From Phyllobacterium sp. YR531 (GTDB lineage: Bacteria; Pseudomonadota; Alphaproteobacteria; Rhizobiales; Rhizobiaceae), in the NCBI RefSeq assembly GCF_000282595.1, contig NZ_AKIZ01000039.1, forward strand, positions 31,736-95,735: a stretch of 64,000 nucleotides of DNA. Direction: 5' to 3'. Of the stretch, positions 17,396 through 25,571 are shown in pieces (the first letter of the stretch is position 1; the number at the start of each line of letters is the position of its first letter). The translations under genes were made by a program, and so were the position numbers. The notes under the pieces were generated by a model. It was not told where the DNA came from. It did no database searches and saw nothing but the letters and a program-made list of their open reading frames with translations.

Positions 17396-18217
17396 TCAGG
17401 AATTATCAGCGGGAGGAACTTCCGTCGTTTCTTCTTCAGGCTGCACGCCCTGCACTTCCGTATCGAGAGCAGCCATGAAAGCTGTGATGCGGTCAGCATT
17501 CTCGCCAAGATCATGGGTGCCGTACCGCGAAACCGACCGCATATCGACATAGGTGGTTTCGCCTTCATCGCTCAGCCGGATGACGACATCGCTGGTAAAA
17601 CCCAGAAGCCAGGTCCGGGCCACCACCCCGACCAGAATTTCCTCGGTTTCTCCCGGCTCCCCCTTCTGGCTGACAATTGTCCAGCCATTATTGGCGATAA
17701 CAGTTTTGACTGCCGCCAGAATCCGATCCGGAGACCCGTCATAGCGACGGCCGGTCACCTCACGATAGGCGTTGGCCTGCAGGCTCCTGCTTTCCTGATC
17801 ATTGATAACCGGGTTCATGTTTGCTGTACGCGCGCCCGTATCCAGCAATGCCGGCGGATCGGTCAGATCCGTCGAAACATCGTAAATGGTGGGCAGCACA
17901 AGGGCCTGATACAAGGTTGTCATGAACGGCACCAGAACGAGAAGTGCGATCACTGCCCCCCAAAAGGCCCGGGTAAATCCGATGTCCCCACGCCGCCACA
18001 GGCTGGTGAAACCTTTCAAGGCAAGCAGCAAAGCCAACAAGGCAAGTCCGGCAACGATGGCGAGCAGCCACAGGAATTCCGGTGTTTCGATTTGCTCGAA
18101 ACGATGACCCAGCCCCGAAACCACGAAAAGCATGAGGCTGAGAAACGCAATGCGAACCGACCATTTTGCTGAAATCGAATGGCGGCGGCGCCATTGGCTT
18201 GAGTGTTGCGGTCGCAT
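17396..18217 (-). CDS. DUF1499 domain membrane protein
   Basis: A 273-aa protein with three N-terminal hydrophobic segments (around residues 20-40, 49-67 and 84-106), followed by a soluble DUF1499 domain (TGRRYDGSPDRILAAVK, VDMRSVSRYGTHDLGENADRI). The SRYGTHDLGxNA motif is strongly conserved in the family, whose function is unknown. The topology suggests an inner-membrane anchor with the domain facing one side. The C-terminus is acidic and low in complexity. Confidence 0.85.
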   Translation of the reverse strand: MRPQHSSQWRRRHSISAKWSVRIAFLSLMLFVVSGLGHRFEQIETPEFLWLLAIVAGLALLALLLALKGFTSLWRRGDIGFTRAFWGAVIALLVLVPFMTTLYQALVLPTIYDVSTDLTDPPALLDTGARTANMNPVINDQESRSLQANAYREVTGRRYDGSPDRILAAVKTVIANNGWTIVSQKGEPGETEEILVGVVARTWLLGFTSDVVIRLSDEGETTYVDMRSVSRYGTHDLGENADRITAFMAALDTEVQGVQPEEETTEVPPADNS

Positions 18218-18605
18218 GGTTTCCTGAAATTCCGGTCAGTGACAGGCAAACAGCTAATCGTATTTTGCCAATGACACAAGCACATGGCGACCGGCTTCCC
18301 CTTCGTTTTCAAGGGGAAGTTATTGCGCGTATCTTGTATGAGTTACGCGATCACAGGCACATAAGCTCGCTTGGTTGATCATATTTTAAGCCAATGGCCG
18401 GATCTGTCCTGCTAATCTGGCCGTTTCAATATGCCCCGCGTAGCGTCGCAGATAAAGCGAGCGGTTAGACGCATCAACAAACGATATGTCTTACCAACCG
18501 TCCTTCGTGAGGAACGCTACCGTGCTGGTGCCATTATCAATTGAGTATGCTTTTGAACGAGCCCAAACTTCGGGAAACCTCGGCGCTGGGCTCAGGGTTG
18601 TTGAT
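18218..18605. other. Intergenic region after DUF1499 gene; small basic ORF only
   Basis: About 390 bases lie between the start of the DUF1499 gene and the stop of the lipoprotein gene. The only coding candidate is a 37-codon frame at 18431-18544 (+) starting MPRVASQIKRAVRRINKRYV, which is basic and has no recognised relatives or clear ribosome-binding site. I see no tRNA, repeat or convincing terminator. Confidence 0.4.
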
Positions 18606-19550
18606 TTACTCGCAAACGTCGTCTCGCTTGGCTGGAACATCGTCCGCAGACACGGGCGGCTTGCCGGCTTCGGCCTTTTCCAAGGCGAGCTTTGACTCGC
18701 TCAGCAATCGTTCCAGATCGGCCTTGTCTTTAACCAGGCTGGCTATTGTATCTTTGAGCGCTTTGACTTTCCCCAAAATGCCCGGACTGTTTCCGCCGGC
18801 TGTCGCCAGTTCGGCTTCAAGTTCCTTGAGTTTGTCTTTCAGGCTGCTTGCCTCAGCGGCATTGCTGTCGCGTGCCGATTCAAGTTGGCCAATCTGCTCG
18901 GCCAAAACTGTCTGGTCACTTTTCAGGCGATCGATCAGTTTGGCGCTTTCAGCGATCTGCTTTGTTAGCGCATCAACACCTGTTGCCGGATCATTGAGTT
19001 TTGCTACCTGTCCGGCCAGAATGGTTTTCTCGTCCTGAAGAGTCGCAACAAGCGTCTTGTTTGCTTGCAGCTGATTTTTGAGCGCTTCCAAGCCCGAGTT
19101 AGGGTCCTGAAGCGTGGCCACCGACGCAGCCAACTTGCTCTCAATATCGTCAATATGGGCATTTTTTGATACAAGACTGTTCTGAATATTGACGATTTCC
19201 GTGCGAAGCGTGGCATTCATTCCACCTTCCGCAGCCAGTCTGGTTTTCGCATCGTCGAGCAATTCATCAAGCCTCGTGCTGTCCGTCCTGTTCTGCTCCA
19301 GCGCCTTGTTGAGCGTTGCGATCTGCCCAGCAAGTTCCTGACGCTGATTGGCATTTTCCGAGGTAAGAACCTCAATCTTCCTGGCAAACTCACCCTTCTC
19401 GTTCACGAGTTCGGCGTTCTGACGCTTGAGCTCGCCGATCTCGGTTTGAAAGGTCGCTTCTGATGTATCCGATGTGTCGGATTTGGAATCAGACCCATTA
19501 CAGGCAGCGGCGAAGACAAGCGGCAATAATAAGTAAAAACGGTGTTTCAA
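18606..19550 (-). CDS. Coiled-coil lipoprotein of unknown function (TTG start)
   Basis: Read from TTG at 19550 the protein starts with LKHRFYLLLPLVFAAACNGS (the initial L decoded as Met), a lipoprotein signal with a cysteine about 17 residues in. A strong AGGAG lies seven bases before this TTG. The longer frame back to 19709 lacks such a signal. The remaining 300 residues are almost entirely predicted coiled coil with heptad-like Leu/Ile/Ala spacing and recurrent segments such as LATLQD and ALKNQLQANK. It is probably a periplasmic rod-like lipoprotein anchored to a membrane. Partner and role are unknown. Confidence 0.7.
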   Translation of the reverse strand: MKHRFYLLLPLVFAAACNGSDSKSDTSDTSEATFQTEIGELKRQNAELVNEKGEFARKIEVLTSENANQRQELAGQIATLNKALEQNRTDSTRLDELLDDAKTRLAAEGGMNATLRTEIVNIQNSLVSKNAHIDDIESKLAASVATLQDPNSGLEALKNQLQANKTLVATLQDEKTILAGQVAKLNDPATGVDALTKQIAESAKLIDRLKSDQTVLAEQIGQLESARDSNAAEASSLKDKLKELEAELATAGGNSPGILGKVKALKDTIASLVKDKADLERLLSESKLALEKAEAGKPPVSADDVPAKRDDVCE

Positions 19551-19796
19551 AATCTCGCTCCTGAAATGGATCAACTTAAAAATGGTCGATAAAAAAGGCC
19601 CGTTTAAAGCGGCTATGTAAAATCGTGATGACAATTCCAGACCGGATAAGGTCGTCGCCTTATCCGGAGATTTAAGCCGTTTACATTTTATGAGTGTATC
19701 GGATGGCACACTGCTGCCATCATCGAATCAATGATTTGGGTGGAACATGGTGCGGAGAATATACCGCTGACAGAAGATAACATGACGAGGCCGGAC

Positions 19797-20108
19797 ATGA
19801 TGCCTGAAACTGGCAAAGCGGTTTCGCTTGAAGTTGTAGAAGTAGAACTGGCGCTCGGCGCGCAGGACATCCTTGCCGATGGCTTTGAAGGTGCGCTGCA
19901 AAAGGCTGTAGAACTTGTCGGCGGCAAATTGATTTTCAATATCAGGGCTCCGGAAAACAGTGTCTACCAACGTGTTGCAGCAATCTCGGTTTCAGATGGT
20001 TCAGATGAACAGACGGTCTTTGTCACTTTGGGCAATGACGGCACTACCTTTGCAGTGACCGCGGACAAATCCGATATCAATGTGGGCGGTGATCTGCCCT
20101 TGCTCTAA
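19797..20108 (+). CDS. Hypothetical protein, about 103 aa
   Basis: I do not recognise this family. The protein (starting MMPETGKAVSLEVVEVELAL) is acidic and soluble, with alternating hydrophobic residues suggesting a beta-rich fold and a segment VSDGSDEQTVFVTLGNDG. Upstream in-frame starts exist at 19731 and 19782, but GAGG sits at a good distance from ATG 19797. It is divergent from the coiled-coil lipoprotein and convergent with the small membrane protein gene at 20131. Confidence 0.5.
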   Translation: MMPETGKAVSLEVVEVELALGAQDILADGFEGALQKAVELVGGKLIFNIRAPENSVYQRVAAISVSDGSDEQTVFVTLGNDGTTFAVTADKSDINVGGDLPLL

Positions 20109-20130
20109 AGCCACTGCTGCCCGATTGAAT

Positions 20131-20352
20131 CTAAAGCTTGAAGACACCAAAAACATTGAGAAGATTAATCGTCACGGTCAGCGTGCTGAAGATCGCTGCC
20201 CATACCAGCGCATGCACCGCAAAAGCGGCCGAATAGACGCCGCCCTTGTCAGGCAAAGCTTTTATACGCTCGTCCAGCAAATCAATGCGTGATGCGAGTT
20301 TTTCAACCGCCTGACTGATCTGGGTTGCTTCTGCCGCGTTCATGCCTGCCAT
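20131..20352 (-). CDS. Small single-pass membrane protein
   Basis: A 73-aa protein from ATG 20352 (MAGMNAAEATQISQAVEKLA) with an amphipathic N-terminal helix ASRIDLLDERIKAL and one C-terminal hydrophobic segment (YSAAFAVHALVWAAIFSTLT). The layout resembles small tail-anchored proteins with a short coiled coil. The open frame extends to 20439, but those residues look non-coding. No function can be assigned. Confidence 0.5.
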   Translation of the reverse strand: MAGMNAAEATQISQAVEKLASRIDLLDERIKALPDKGGVYSAAFAVHALVWAAIFSTLTVTINLLNVFGVFKL

Positions 20353-20538
20353 TTTAATATCCGCTTTTTCATAGTCAATCGCCAAGCCCGTCCGGGCAGC
20401 AACGGATCGGATAATGGGCCGCTTTCCCTGGCACGGCAATTGAGCTTTAGTCTGACGTCAGCCCATAAACTTTGCGCGGGCCCTTGCTCTTCATTCAAGT
20501 CAGGCTAAGCTCCAGCATCCCATAACCGGAGTTATAAA

Positions 20539-21933
20539 ATGGCGACCAGCCGTCCCCTCACCAATGTCCAGCAGCGCGATGTGAACGCCCTTCTTCATCC
20601 TTACACACCGATCCACAAACTGCATGAGAACGGCCCGCTGGTCATGGGGCATGGCAAGGGCGTCTATTTGTACGACACGCAAGGCAAGGAATATATTGAG
20701 GGAATGTCCGGCCTGTGGTGCGCAGGTCTTGGCTTCGGCGATGAAGAGATGATCGAGGCCGCAACAGAGCAGATGCGTACCCTGCCCTATTATCACCTCT
20801 TTGGTGGCAAGGGCATGGAACCCGCAATCGAGCTGGCTGAAAAGCTCAAGGAGATCGCGCCCGTACCGATTTCAAAAGTGTTCTACACGTCATCAGGTTC
20901 CGAGGCGAATGATACGCAGGTCAAGCTTGCATGGTATTACAACAATGCGCTTGGTCGCCCTAAAAAGAAGAAGATCATTTCCCGTGTCAAAGCCTATCAC
21001 GGCGTAACGATCATGGCCGCCTCGCTGACCGGCCTTCCCTATAATCACAAGGGTTGGGATCTGCCCGTAGAAGGAATTCTCCACACGGATTGCCCGCATT
21101 ATTATCGTTTCGGTCAGGAAGGCGAGAGCGAAGCTGAGTTCGTCGCACGTCTGGCCGCATCGCTGCGCGATATGATCGAGCGCGAGGGGCCGGATACAAT
21201 AGCCGCCTTCATTGCCGAGCCCGTGATGGGCGCAGGTGGCGTACTCGTTCCGCCAGCCAGTTATTTCGGCGCAATCGAACCAATCCTGCGCGAGCATGAT
21301 ATCCTGATCATTTCCGATGAGGTTATCAATGGCTTCGGCCGCACCGGAAATTGGTGGGGAAGCCAGAGTGTCGGCATGACGCCAACCACTATTTCCGCCG
21401 CCAAGCAATTGACCGCAGCCTATTCGCCGCTGGGTGCCGTGCTTGTACCTGAAGACATCTATCAGGCCTATGTCGATCATAGTGCCCAGATCGGCACGTT
21501 CGGCCACGGCTTTACCTATGGCGGGCATCCGGTTGGCTGTGCACTCGGCGTCAAGGCAATCGAGATTTACCAGCGTCGCAATATTGTCGATTATGTACGC
21601 GGTCTTACACCGCTGTTTGAGGCGCGACTTGCCAAGGTCAAGGATCATCCGCTGGTCGGGGAAGTGCGCAATTGCGGCTTGATGGGTGCTGTCGAGCTTG
21701 TCGCCGATAAAGCGACCAAACGTTCGTTCAATCCGGCCCATGCTGTCGGCCCGACCTTGGCGCGATATCTTGAAGGTCATGGCGCCGTGCTTCGTGCGGT
21801 CGGAGACAGTATTGCCTTCTGCCCACCCATGATCATCACCGAGGACGAATTGAACGAGCTGTTCAACCGTTTTGAACTCGCTCTTGCGGATACGGAAGCC
21901 TATGTATCAAAGGGTGGATTGCGCACGGCTTGA
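20539..21933 (+). CDS. Class III PLP-dependent aminotransferase (omega-amino acid type)
   Basis: A 464-aa aminotransferase of the subgroup that moves amino groups from omega-amino acids or amines to pyruvate or a similar keto acid. Visible features are EGMSGLWCAGLGFG, SGSEANDTQVKLAW for phosphate binding, SRVKAYHGVTIMAASLTG, DEVINGFGRTGNWWGS with the PLP-binding Asp, and AAKQLTAAYSPLGA with the Schiff-base lysine. GGAG lies eight bases before the ATG. Its stop overlaps the next open frame, so it leads a likely operon with the hydrolase, cupin and monooxygenase genes. The substrate is unknown. Confidence 0.9.
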   Translation: MATSRPLTNVQQRDVNALLHPYTPIHKLHENGPLVMGHGKGVYLYDTQGKEYIEGMSGLWCAGLGFGDEEMIEAATEQMRTLPYYHLFGGKGMEPAIELAEKLKEIAPVPISKVFYTSSGSEANDTQVKLAWYYNNALGRPKKKKIISRVKAYHGVTIMAASLTGLPYNHKGWDLPVEGILHTDCPHYYRFGQEGESEAEFVARLAASLRDMIEREGPDTIAAFIAEPVMGAGGVLVPPASYFGAIEPILREHDILIISDEVINGFGRTGNWWGSQSVGMTPTTISAAKQLTAAYSPLGAVLVPEDIYQAYVDHSAQIGTFGHGFTYGGHPVGCALGVKAIEIYQRRNIVDYVRGLTPLFEARLAKVKDHPLVGEVRNCGLMGAVELVADKATKRSFNPAHAVGPTLARYLEGHGAVLRAVGDSIAFCPPMIITEDELNELFNRFELALADTEAYVSKGGLRTA

Positions 21934-21947
21934 CAGCGGGAAATCTC

Positions 21948-22715
21948 GTGAAGTTTGAGAAGTTTTTCATCCCCTCCGGCGAAGCTGGTGCGAAGTTGGA
22001 AGTCGTGGCAGCCAAACCCCAGGATGAAGGGCCGCATCCAACGATTATCTTCAACCACGGCTCCACCGGTGTTGGGCGTAACACCGCGGTTTTCAGGAGG
22101 ACAATAGCCCCTGCCATCGCGGCAAACTATTTTACGGAACGCGGCTGGATGGTGCTTTTCCCGCAGCGCCGCGGAAGAGGAAAATCCGGGGGAGCATATG
22201 GCGAGGGCCTTGCTTGCGATGGCTCCGGCTACTCCTGCGATGTAGACATTGCAATTGCCGGCTTTGAACGGGCCGTCGAGGATATGGATGCAGTCGTGCG
22301 CCATGTGCGCGAACGATCCGATGTGGACCAGACCCGGCTTGCCGTCGGGGGAGTATCGCGCGGCGGCATCCTGTCTATTGCCTATGCGGGAATGCGCCCG
22401 GGAACCTTTCAGGGGGCCATCAATTTCAATGGTGGCTGGCTTGGCCGGGCATGTCCCAGCCATGAACTTGTAAACCCGACCCTTTTCAAACGTGGCGCTT
22501 CGGCTGGCATTTCGACGCTTTGGCTGCATGGGAGCTACGACCAGTACTACCGGATAGGTCACTGTCGGGGGAACTTTGAAAAATTCCGAGCGGCGGGCGG
22601 GCAGGGAGAATTCATCGCCGCCCCGATGGGCCATGCACTGTTGTTCAAGCCTGCTCTGTGGAAGGCGCAACTTGATCGCTACATGGCCGGCATTACCATA
22701 AGGCCAGATCCATAA
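21948..22715 (+). CDS. Alpha/beta hydrolase, dienelactone hydrolase / prolyl oligopeptidase-like
   Basis: A serine hydrolase of about 255 aa. TIIFNHGSTGVGRN forms the oxyanion-hole region, GGVSRGGILSIAY is the nucleophile elbow, and HGSYDQYYRIGH and PMGHALLF supply the likely Asp and His. Two starts are possible. TTG 21930 overlaps the aminotransferase stop; GTG 21948 has GCGGGA at a suitable distance, and I prefer it. The physiological substrate is unknown. The position between an aminotransferase and a cupin gene suggests hydrolysis of an intermediate of the same pathway. Confidence 0.75.
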   Translation: MKFEKFFIPSGEAGAKLEVVAAKPQDEGPHPTIIFNHGSTGVGRNTAVFRRTIAPAIAANYFTERGWMVLFPQRRGRGKSGGAYGEGLACDGSGYSCDVDIAIAGFERAVEDMDAVVRHVRERSDVDQTRLAVGGVSRGGILSIAYAGMRPGTFQGAINFNGGWLGRACPSHELVNPTLFKRGASAGISTLWLHGSYDQYYRIGHCRGNFEKFRAAGGQGEFIAAPMGHALLFKPALWKAQLDRYMAGITIRPDP

Positions 22716-22744
22716 CGGACCAGCAAATAAGGGAGGAACGTACA

Positions 22745-23098
22745 TTGCAAAAGAAAGCTGCACTTCTTGATCGCGCAGAATGGGCGCAGGCGCCGGATGT
22801 CTGGTATGGCGAATTCGAAGGCTCTGTCTTTGGAGCAGACGCATCGGTCATGTTCTATACCACCGATAAAGTGAACCATGGCCCCAGGCTTCACCAGCAT
22901 CCCTATGACGAAATCTTTATCGTTCGCCAAGGCCGCGCTTTGTTTACTGTTGGCGACCAGCAGATAGAGGCTGTTGCGGGGCAAATCGTATTTGGACCGG
23001 CAAATGTGCCGCACAAATTCATAAACCTCGGACCGGGACGTCTGGAAACGACTGACATTCATGTCACTGCATCATTTGTACAGGAAGACCTGGAATAG
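22745..23098 (+). CDS. Small cupin-domain protein (TTG start)
   Basis: A 117-aa single cupin. Motif 1 is HGPRLHQHPYDEIFIVRQG, with two His and a Glu as metal ligands, and motif 2 is GPANVPHKFINLGPG, with the last His. The start is TTG 22745, well supported by GGAGGA eight bases upstream. Such proteins may be dioxygenases, isomerases or binding proteins, and the sequence does not tell which. The gap to the preceding hydrolase gene is 29 bases, consistent with co-transcription. Confidence 0.85.
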   Translation: MQKKAALLDRAEWAQAPDVWYGEFEGSVFGADASVMFYTTDKVNHGPRLHQHPYDEIFIVRQGRALFTVGDQQIEAVAGQIVFGPANVPHKFINLGPGRLETTDIHVTASFVQEDLE

Positions 23099-23156
23099 CG
23101 GCGAACATACCCATGGCCGCAAGAGAGGCGACCAGAATGTCTGAGGGAGTTTAGCC

Positions 23157-24650
23157 ATTACAGAACATGCAGTTGTGATAGTTGGAGCAGGTCCGACAGG
23201 CCTGATGCTGGCAGGCGAATTGGCCTTGGCAGGCATTGACGCAGCCATCGTCGAACGCCGTCCGGATCAGGAACTTGCCGGTTCCCGCGCCGGTGGTCTG
23301 AGTTCGCGCACGCTGGAGGTTCTCGATCAGCGCGGAATCGTCGACCGTTTTCTGGCGGAGGGACAAAAAGCTCAGGTTACGGGATTTGCGGCGATAAGGC
23401 TGGACATCAGCGATTTTCCGACAAGGCATAATTATGGATTGGCGCTCAGGCAAAAACATATTGAACGCATTCTCGCCGAATGGGTCGGTGAACTGGCGGT
23501 GCCAATCTATCGCAACCGTGAGCTGAGCTCCTTCGCGCAAGATAAAAGCGGTGTAACAATCGAGCTGTCCGATGGTACATCACTTCGGGCATATTATCTT
23601 GTCGGCTGCGATGGCGGTCGCAGTCTGGTCCGCAAAGCAGCTGGCATCGAATTTCCGGGTTGGCACGCGACGACCAGCAACATTCTTGCCGAAGCCCAAA
23701 TGACGGAAGAGCCGCCGCTTGGTGTCCACCGCACGGCACAGGGCATCCATGCGTTTGGCAGGGAGAAATATGAAATCCTTGATGGCAAGGTAGTTTTTGC
23801 CAGTGATGGTCCTTTGAACATCATGGTGACCGAACCGAATACCGAAGCTGCCACAGAGCCAACGCTGCGTGATCTCAGTGAGGCCCTCATGGCAGCATGC
23901 GGAAAAGATTATGGCATACATAGTCCAACATGGATTTCGCGGTTTACTGACGTTTCGCGGCAAGCTGCAACTTACCGCAGCGGCCGGGTATTACTGGCTG
24001 GCGATGCCGCGCACGTGCATTCGCCGGTGGGTGGACAAGGGCTGAATACCGGCGTGCAGGATGCGGTCAATCTCGGCTGGAAGCTTGCCCAAGTGGTGAA
24101 AGCAATATCTCCCGAAGCTTTGCTGGACACTTATCACGCAGAGCGCCACCCGGTTGCTGCGCGCGTGCTGCGCACAACAATGGCGCAGGTTGCACTGCAA
24201 CGCACTGATGACCGCACTGAAGCCCTGCGTGAGATCATGTCGGAATTGTTCGGCATGGATACACTCCGCAAACGGATCGCCGCCGAAATGTCCGGACTTG
24301 GTATCCATTACGACCTTGGCGGCGGACATCCGCTTGTTGGCCGCCGCATACCCGATCTTCACCTGATAGTGGCTAGCGGTCGGGTGCGAATGTTTGAGCT
24401 TTTGCATGATGCGCAGCCAATATTTTTAAATCTTGGCGTGCCCGGCAGGTTTGACATCGAAGCATGGTCAGACCGCGTGCAACTGCTTGATGCCCGTTAT
24501 GATGGCCCATGGGACCTGCCCGAACTGAGTTCCGTCACCGCTCCAACCGCAGTGTTGGTCCGGCCAGACGGATATGTTGCATGGGTGAGCGAGGGAACCC
24601 AGGACGGTCTTCGCGATGCGATGACCATTTGGTTCGGAACACCTGCGTGA
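23157..24650 (+). CDS. FAD-dependent monooxygenase, aromatic hydroxylase type (probable ATT start)
   Basis: A flavoprotein monooxygenase of the PHBH/MhpA/TfdB fold: VVIVGAGPTGLMLAGELA for the FAD dinucleotide fold, YLVGCDGGRSLVRKAAGIEF (DG motif), and GRVLLAGDAAHVHSPVGGQG for FAD ribityl binding. A thioredoxin-like tail (VLVRPDGYVAW) is typical of phenol-type hydroxylases. The only standard start is GTG 23175, which would cut off the first beta strand and has no ribosome-binding site. ATT 23157 has GAGGGAG seven bases upstream and yields the normal N-terminus ending EHAVVIVGAG. It is the last gene of the plus-strand set and converges on tetR. Confidence 0.85.
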   Translation: MTEHAVVIVGAGPTGLMLAGELALAGIDAAIVERRPDQELAGSRAGGLSSRTLEVLDQRGIVDRFLAEGQKAQVTGFAAIRLDISDFPTRHNYGLALRQKHIERILAEWVGELAVPIYRNRELSSFAQDKSGVTIELSDGTSLRAYYLVGCDGGRSLVRKAAGIEFPGWHATTSNILAEAQMTEEPPLGVHRTAQGIHAFGREKYEILDGKVVFASDGPLNIMVTEPNTEAATEPTLRDLSEALMAACGKDYGIHSPTWISRFTDVSRQAATYRSGRVLLAGDAAHVHSPVGGQGLNTGVQDAVNLGWKLAQVVKAISPEALLDTYHAERHPVAARVLRTTMAQVALQRTDDRTEALREIMSELFGMDTLRKRIAAEMSGLGIHYDLGGGHPLVGRRIPDLHLIVASGRVRMFELLHDAQPIFLNLGVPGRFDIEAWSDRVQLLDARYDGPWDLPELSSVTAPTAVLVRPDGYVAWVSEGTQDGLRDAMTIWFGTPA

Positions 24651-24682
24651 CAGACATTCCGGTTCCGGATTTCAGTTCAATC

Positions 24683-25378
24683 TCAGCGTGGAGCAAGGCC
24701 GTCAAGCAGGAAGTCGAGACCTTTTCTGAACGCGCCGTCCCAATCATTGTCGAGCAGCAGGCGAGTACGTTCAATTGTGGGGTAGCGACCGCTGATCTGT
24801 TCGAGGCGCTGTTGCGCGGCAACCATTTCATCATCGGAGAGGTCAAAACTCGCCCGGGTAATTGTTGCACCCATGACATAGTTCCACAGGGACCATATCG
24901 CCACGTTTAAATCGGCATCCGTCACGCCTGCCCCGGACAAGGTTTTGCTCAACAATTCCAAGCGGTTGAGTATGTTGGAACCAAGCGCCCGGCGCGGTAA
25001 CAGAGCTGCTGACCATGGGTGACGCAACATGCTGGTGCGCCAGTCTTCAAGCATATGAATGACTTCTGCACGCCAGTTTTCTGAGGGCGCTATTTGCTGT
25101 GATCCGCGATATTCGAGAACGCAATCGAGCGCCAGATCAAACACCTTTTCCTTGTTGTCAACATGCCAGTAAAGGCTCATGGCACCCGCACCGAGGCGAT
25201 CGGCCAGCCGCCGCATCGACAATCCGTCAACCCCGTTTTCGTCCAGCATTTCCACCGCGGTCGTAATAATACGTTCCAGCGACAGTGGCGGCTCGCTGTG
25301 CATCTCACGATCAGAATCGGATAACCGGGTTTTCCGCCGGGACCGTTTGTTCGACATGCTGCTGGGTTTGGCTGACAT
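24683..25378 (-). CDS. TetR/AcrR family transcriptional regulator
   Basis: A repressor of about 231 aa. The N-terminal helix-turn-helix is visible as LSLERIITTAVEMLDENGVD followed by SMRRLADRLGAGAMSLYWHV (TetR core). The remainder is helical and resembles the TetR_C ligand domain. ATG 25378 is chosen because AAGGA lies five bases before it; in-frame starts at 25402, 25381 and 25357 are alternatives. It is divergent from the ridA-like gene, with a large palindrome between them that should be its operator, and convergent with the monooxygenase gene. It therefore probably controls itself and ridA. Confidence 0.9.
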   Translation of the reverse strand: MSAKPSSMSNKRSRRKTRLSDSDREMHSEPPLSLERIITTAVEMLDENGVDGLSMRRLADRLGAGAMSLYWHVDNKEKVFDLALDCVLEYRGSQQIAPSENWRAEVIHMLEDWRTSMLRHPWSAALLPRRALGSNILNRLELLSKTLSGAGVTDADLNVAIWSLWNYVMGATITRASFDLSDDEMVAAQQRLEQISGRYPTIERTRLLLDNDWDGAFRKGLDFLLDGLAPR

Positions 25379-25445
25379 CATTTTCCTTGGCAATGAGTCC
25401 ATAGATTTAAGCTGACAACAGGTGATTGTCGATTCAAAGTGATTG

Positions 25446-25489
25446 ACTCGTACGGCGTACGATGCAATTTAATCGTACGCCGTACGAGT
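25446..25489. promoter_or_regulatory. Probable TetR operator: two inverted 18-bp arms, each a palindrome
   Basis: The arms ACTCGTACGGCGTACGAT (25446-25463) and ATCGTACGCCGTACGAGT (25472-25489) are exact reverse complements, separated by 8 bases. Each arm also contains its own palindrome, CGTACG-G/C-CGTACG. The centre-to-centre distance is 26 bases, about two and a half helical turns. It lies between the divergent tetR and ridA-like genes. This is the pattern expected for two TetR-dimer sites, inferred from structure and position. Confidence 0.8.
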
Positions 25490-25571
25490 TGACTGTGCGG
25501 AGTGGAATCGAAGTTTAATCCTGCCGGGCGCGATGGCATTTTCCGCAGCCGGCAATACCCAAGAGCGAACC

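Noticed and set aside
18431..18544. 37-codon basic ORF in the gap after DUF1499
   Set aside because: No ribosome-binding site, no recognisable family and a very short length; not strong enough to call a gene.
23175..24650. GTG 23175 as start of the FAD monooxygenase
   Set aside because: It would remove the first beta strand of the FAD-binding fold and lacks a ribosome-binding site; ATT 23157 fits better.
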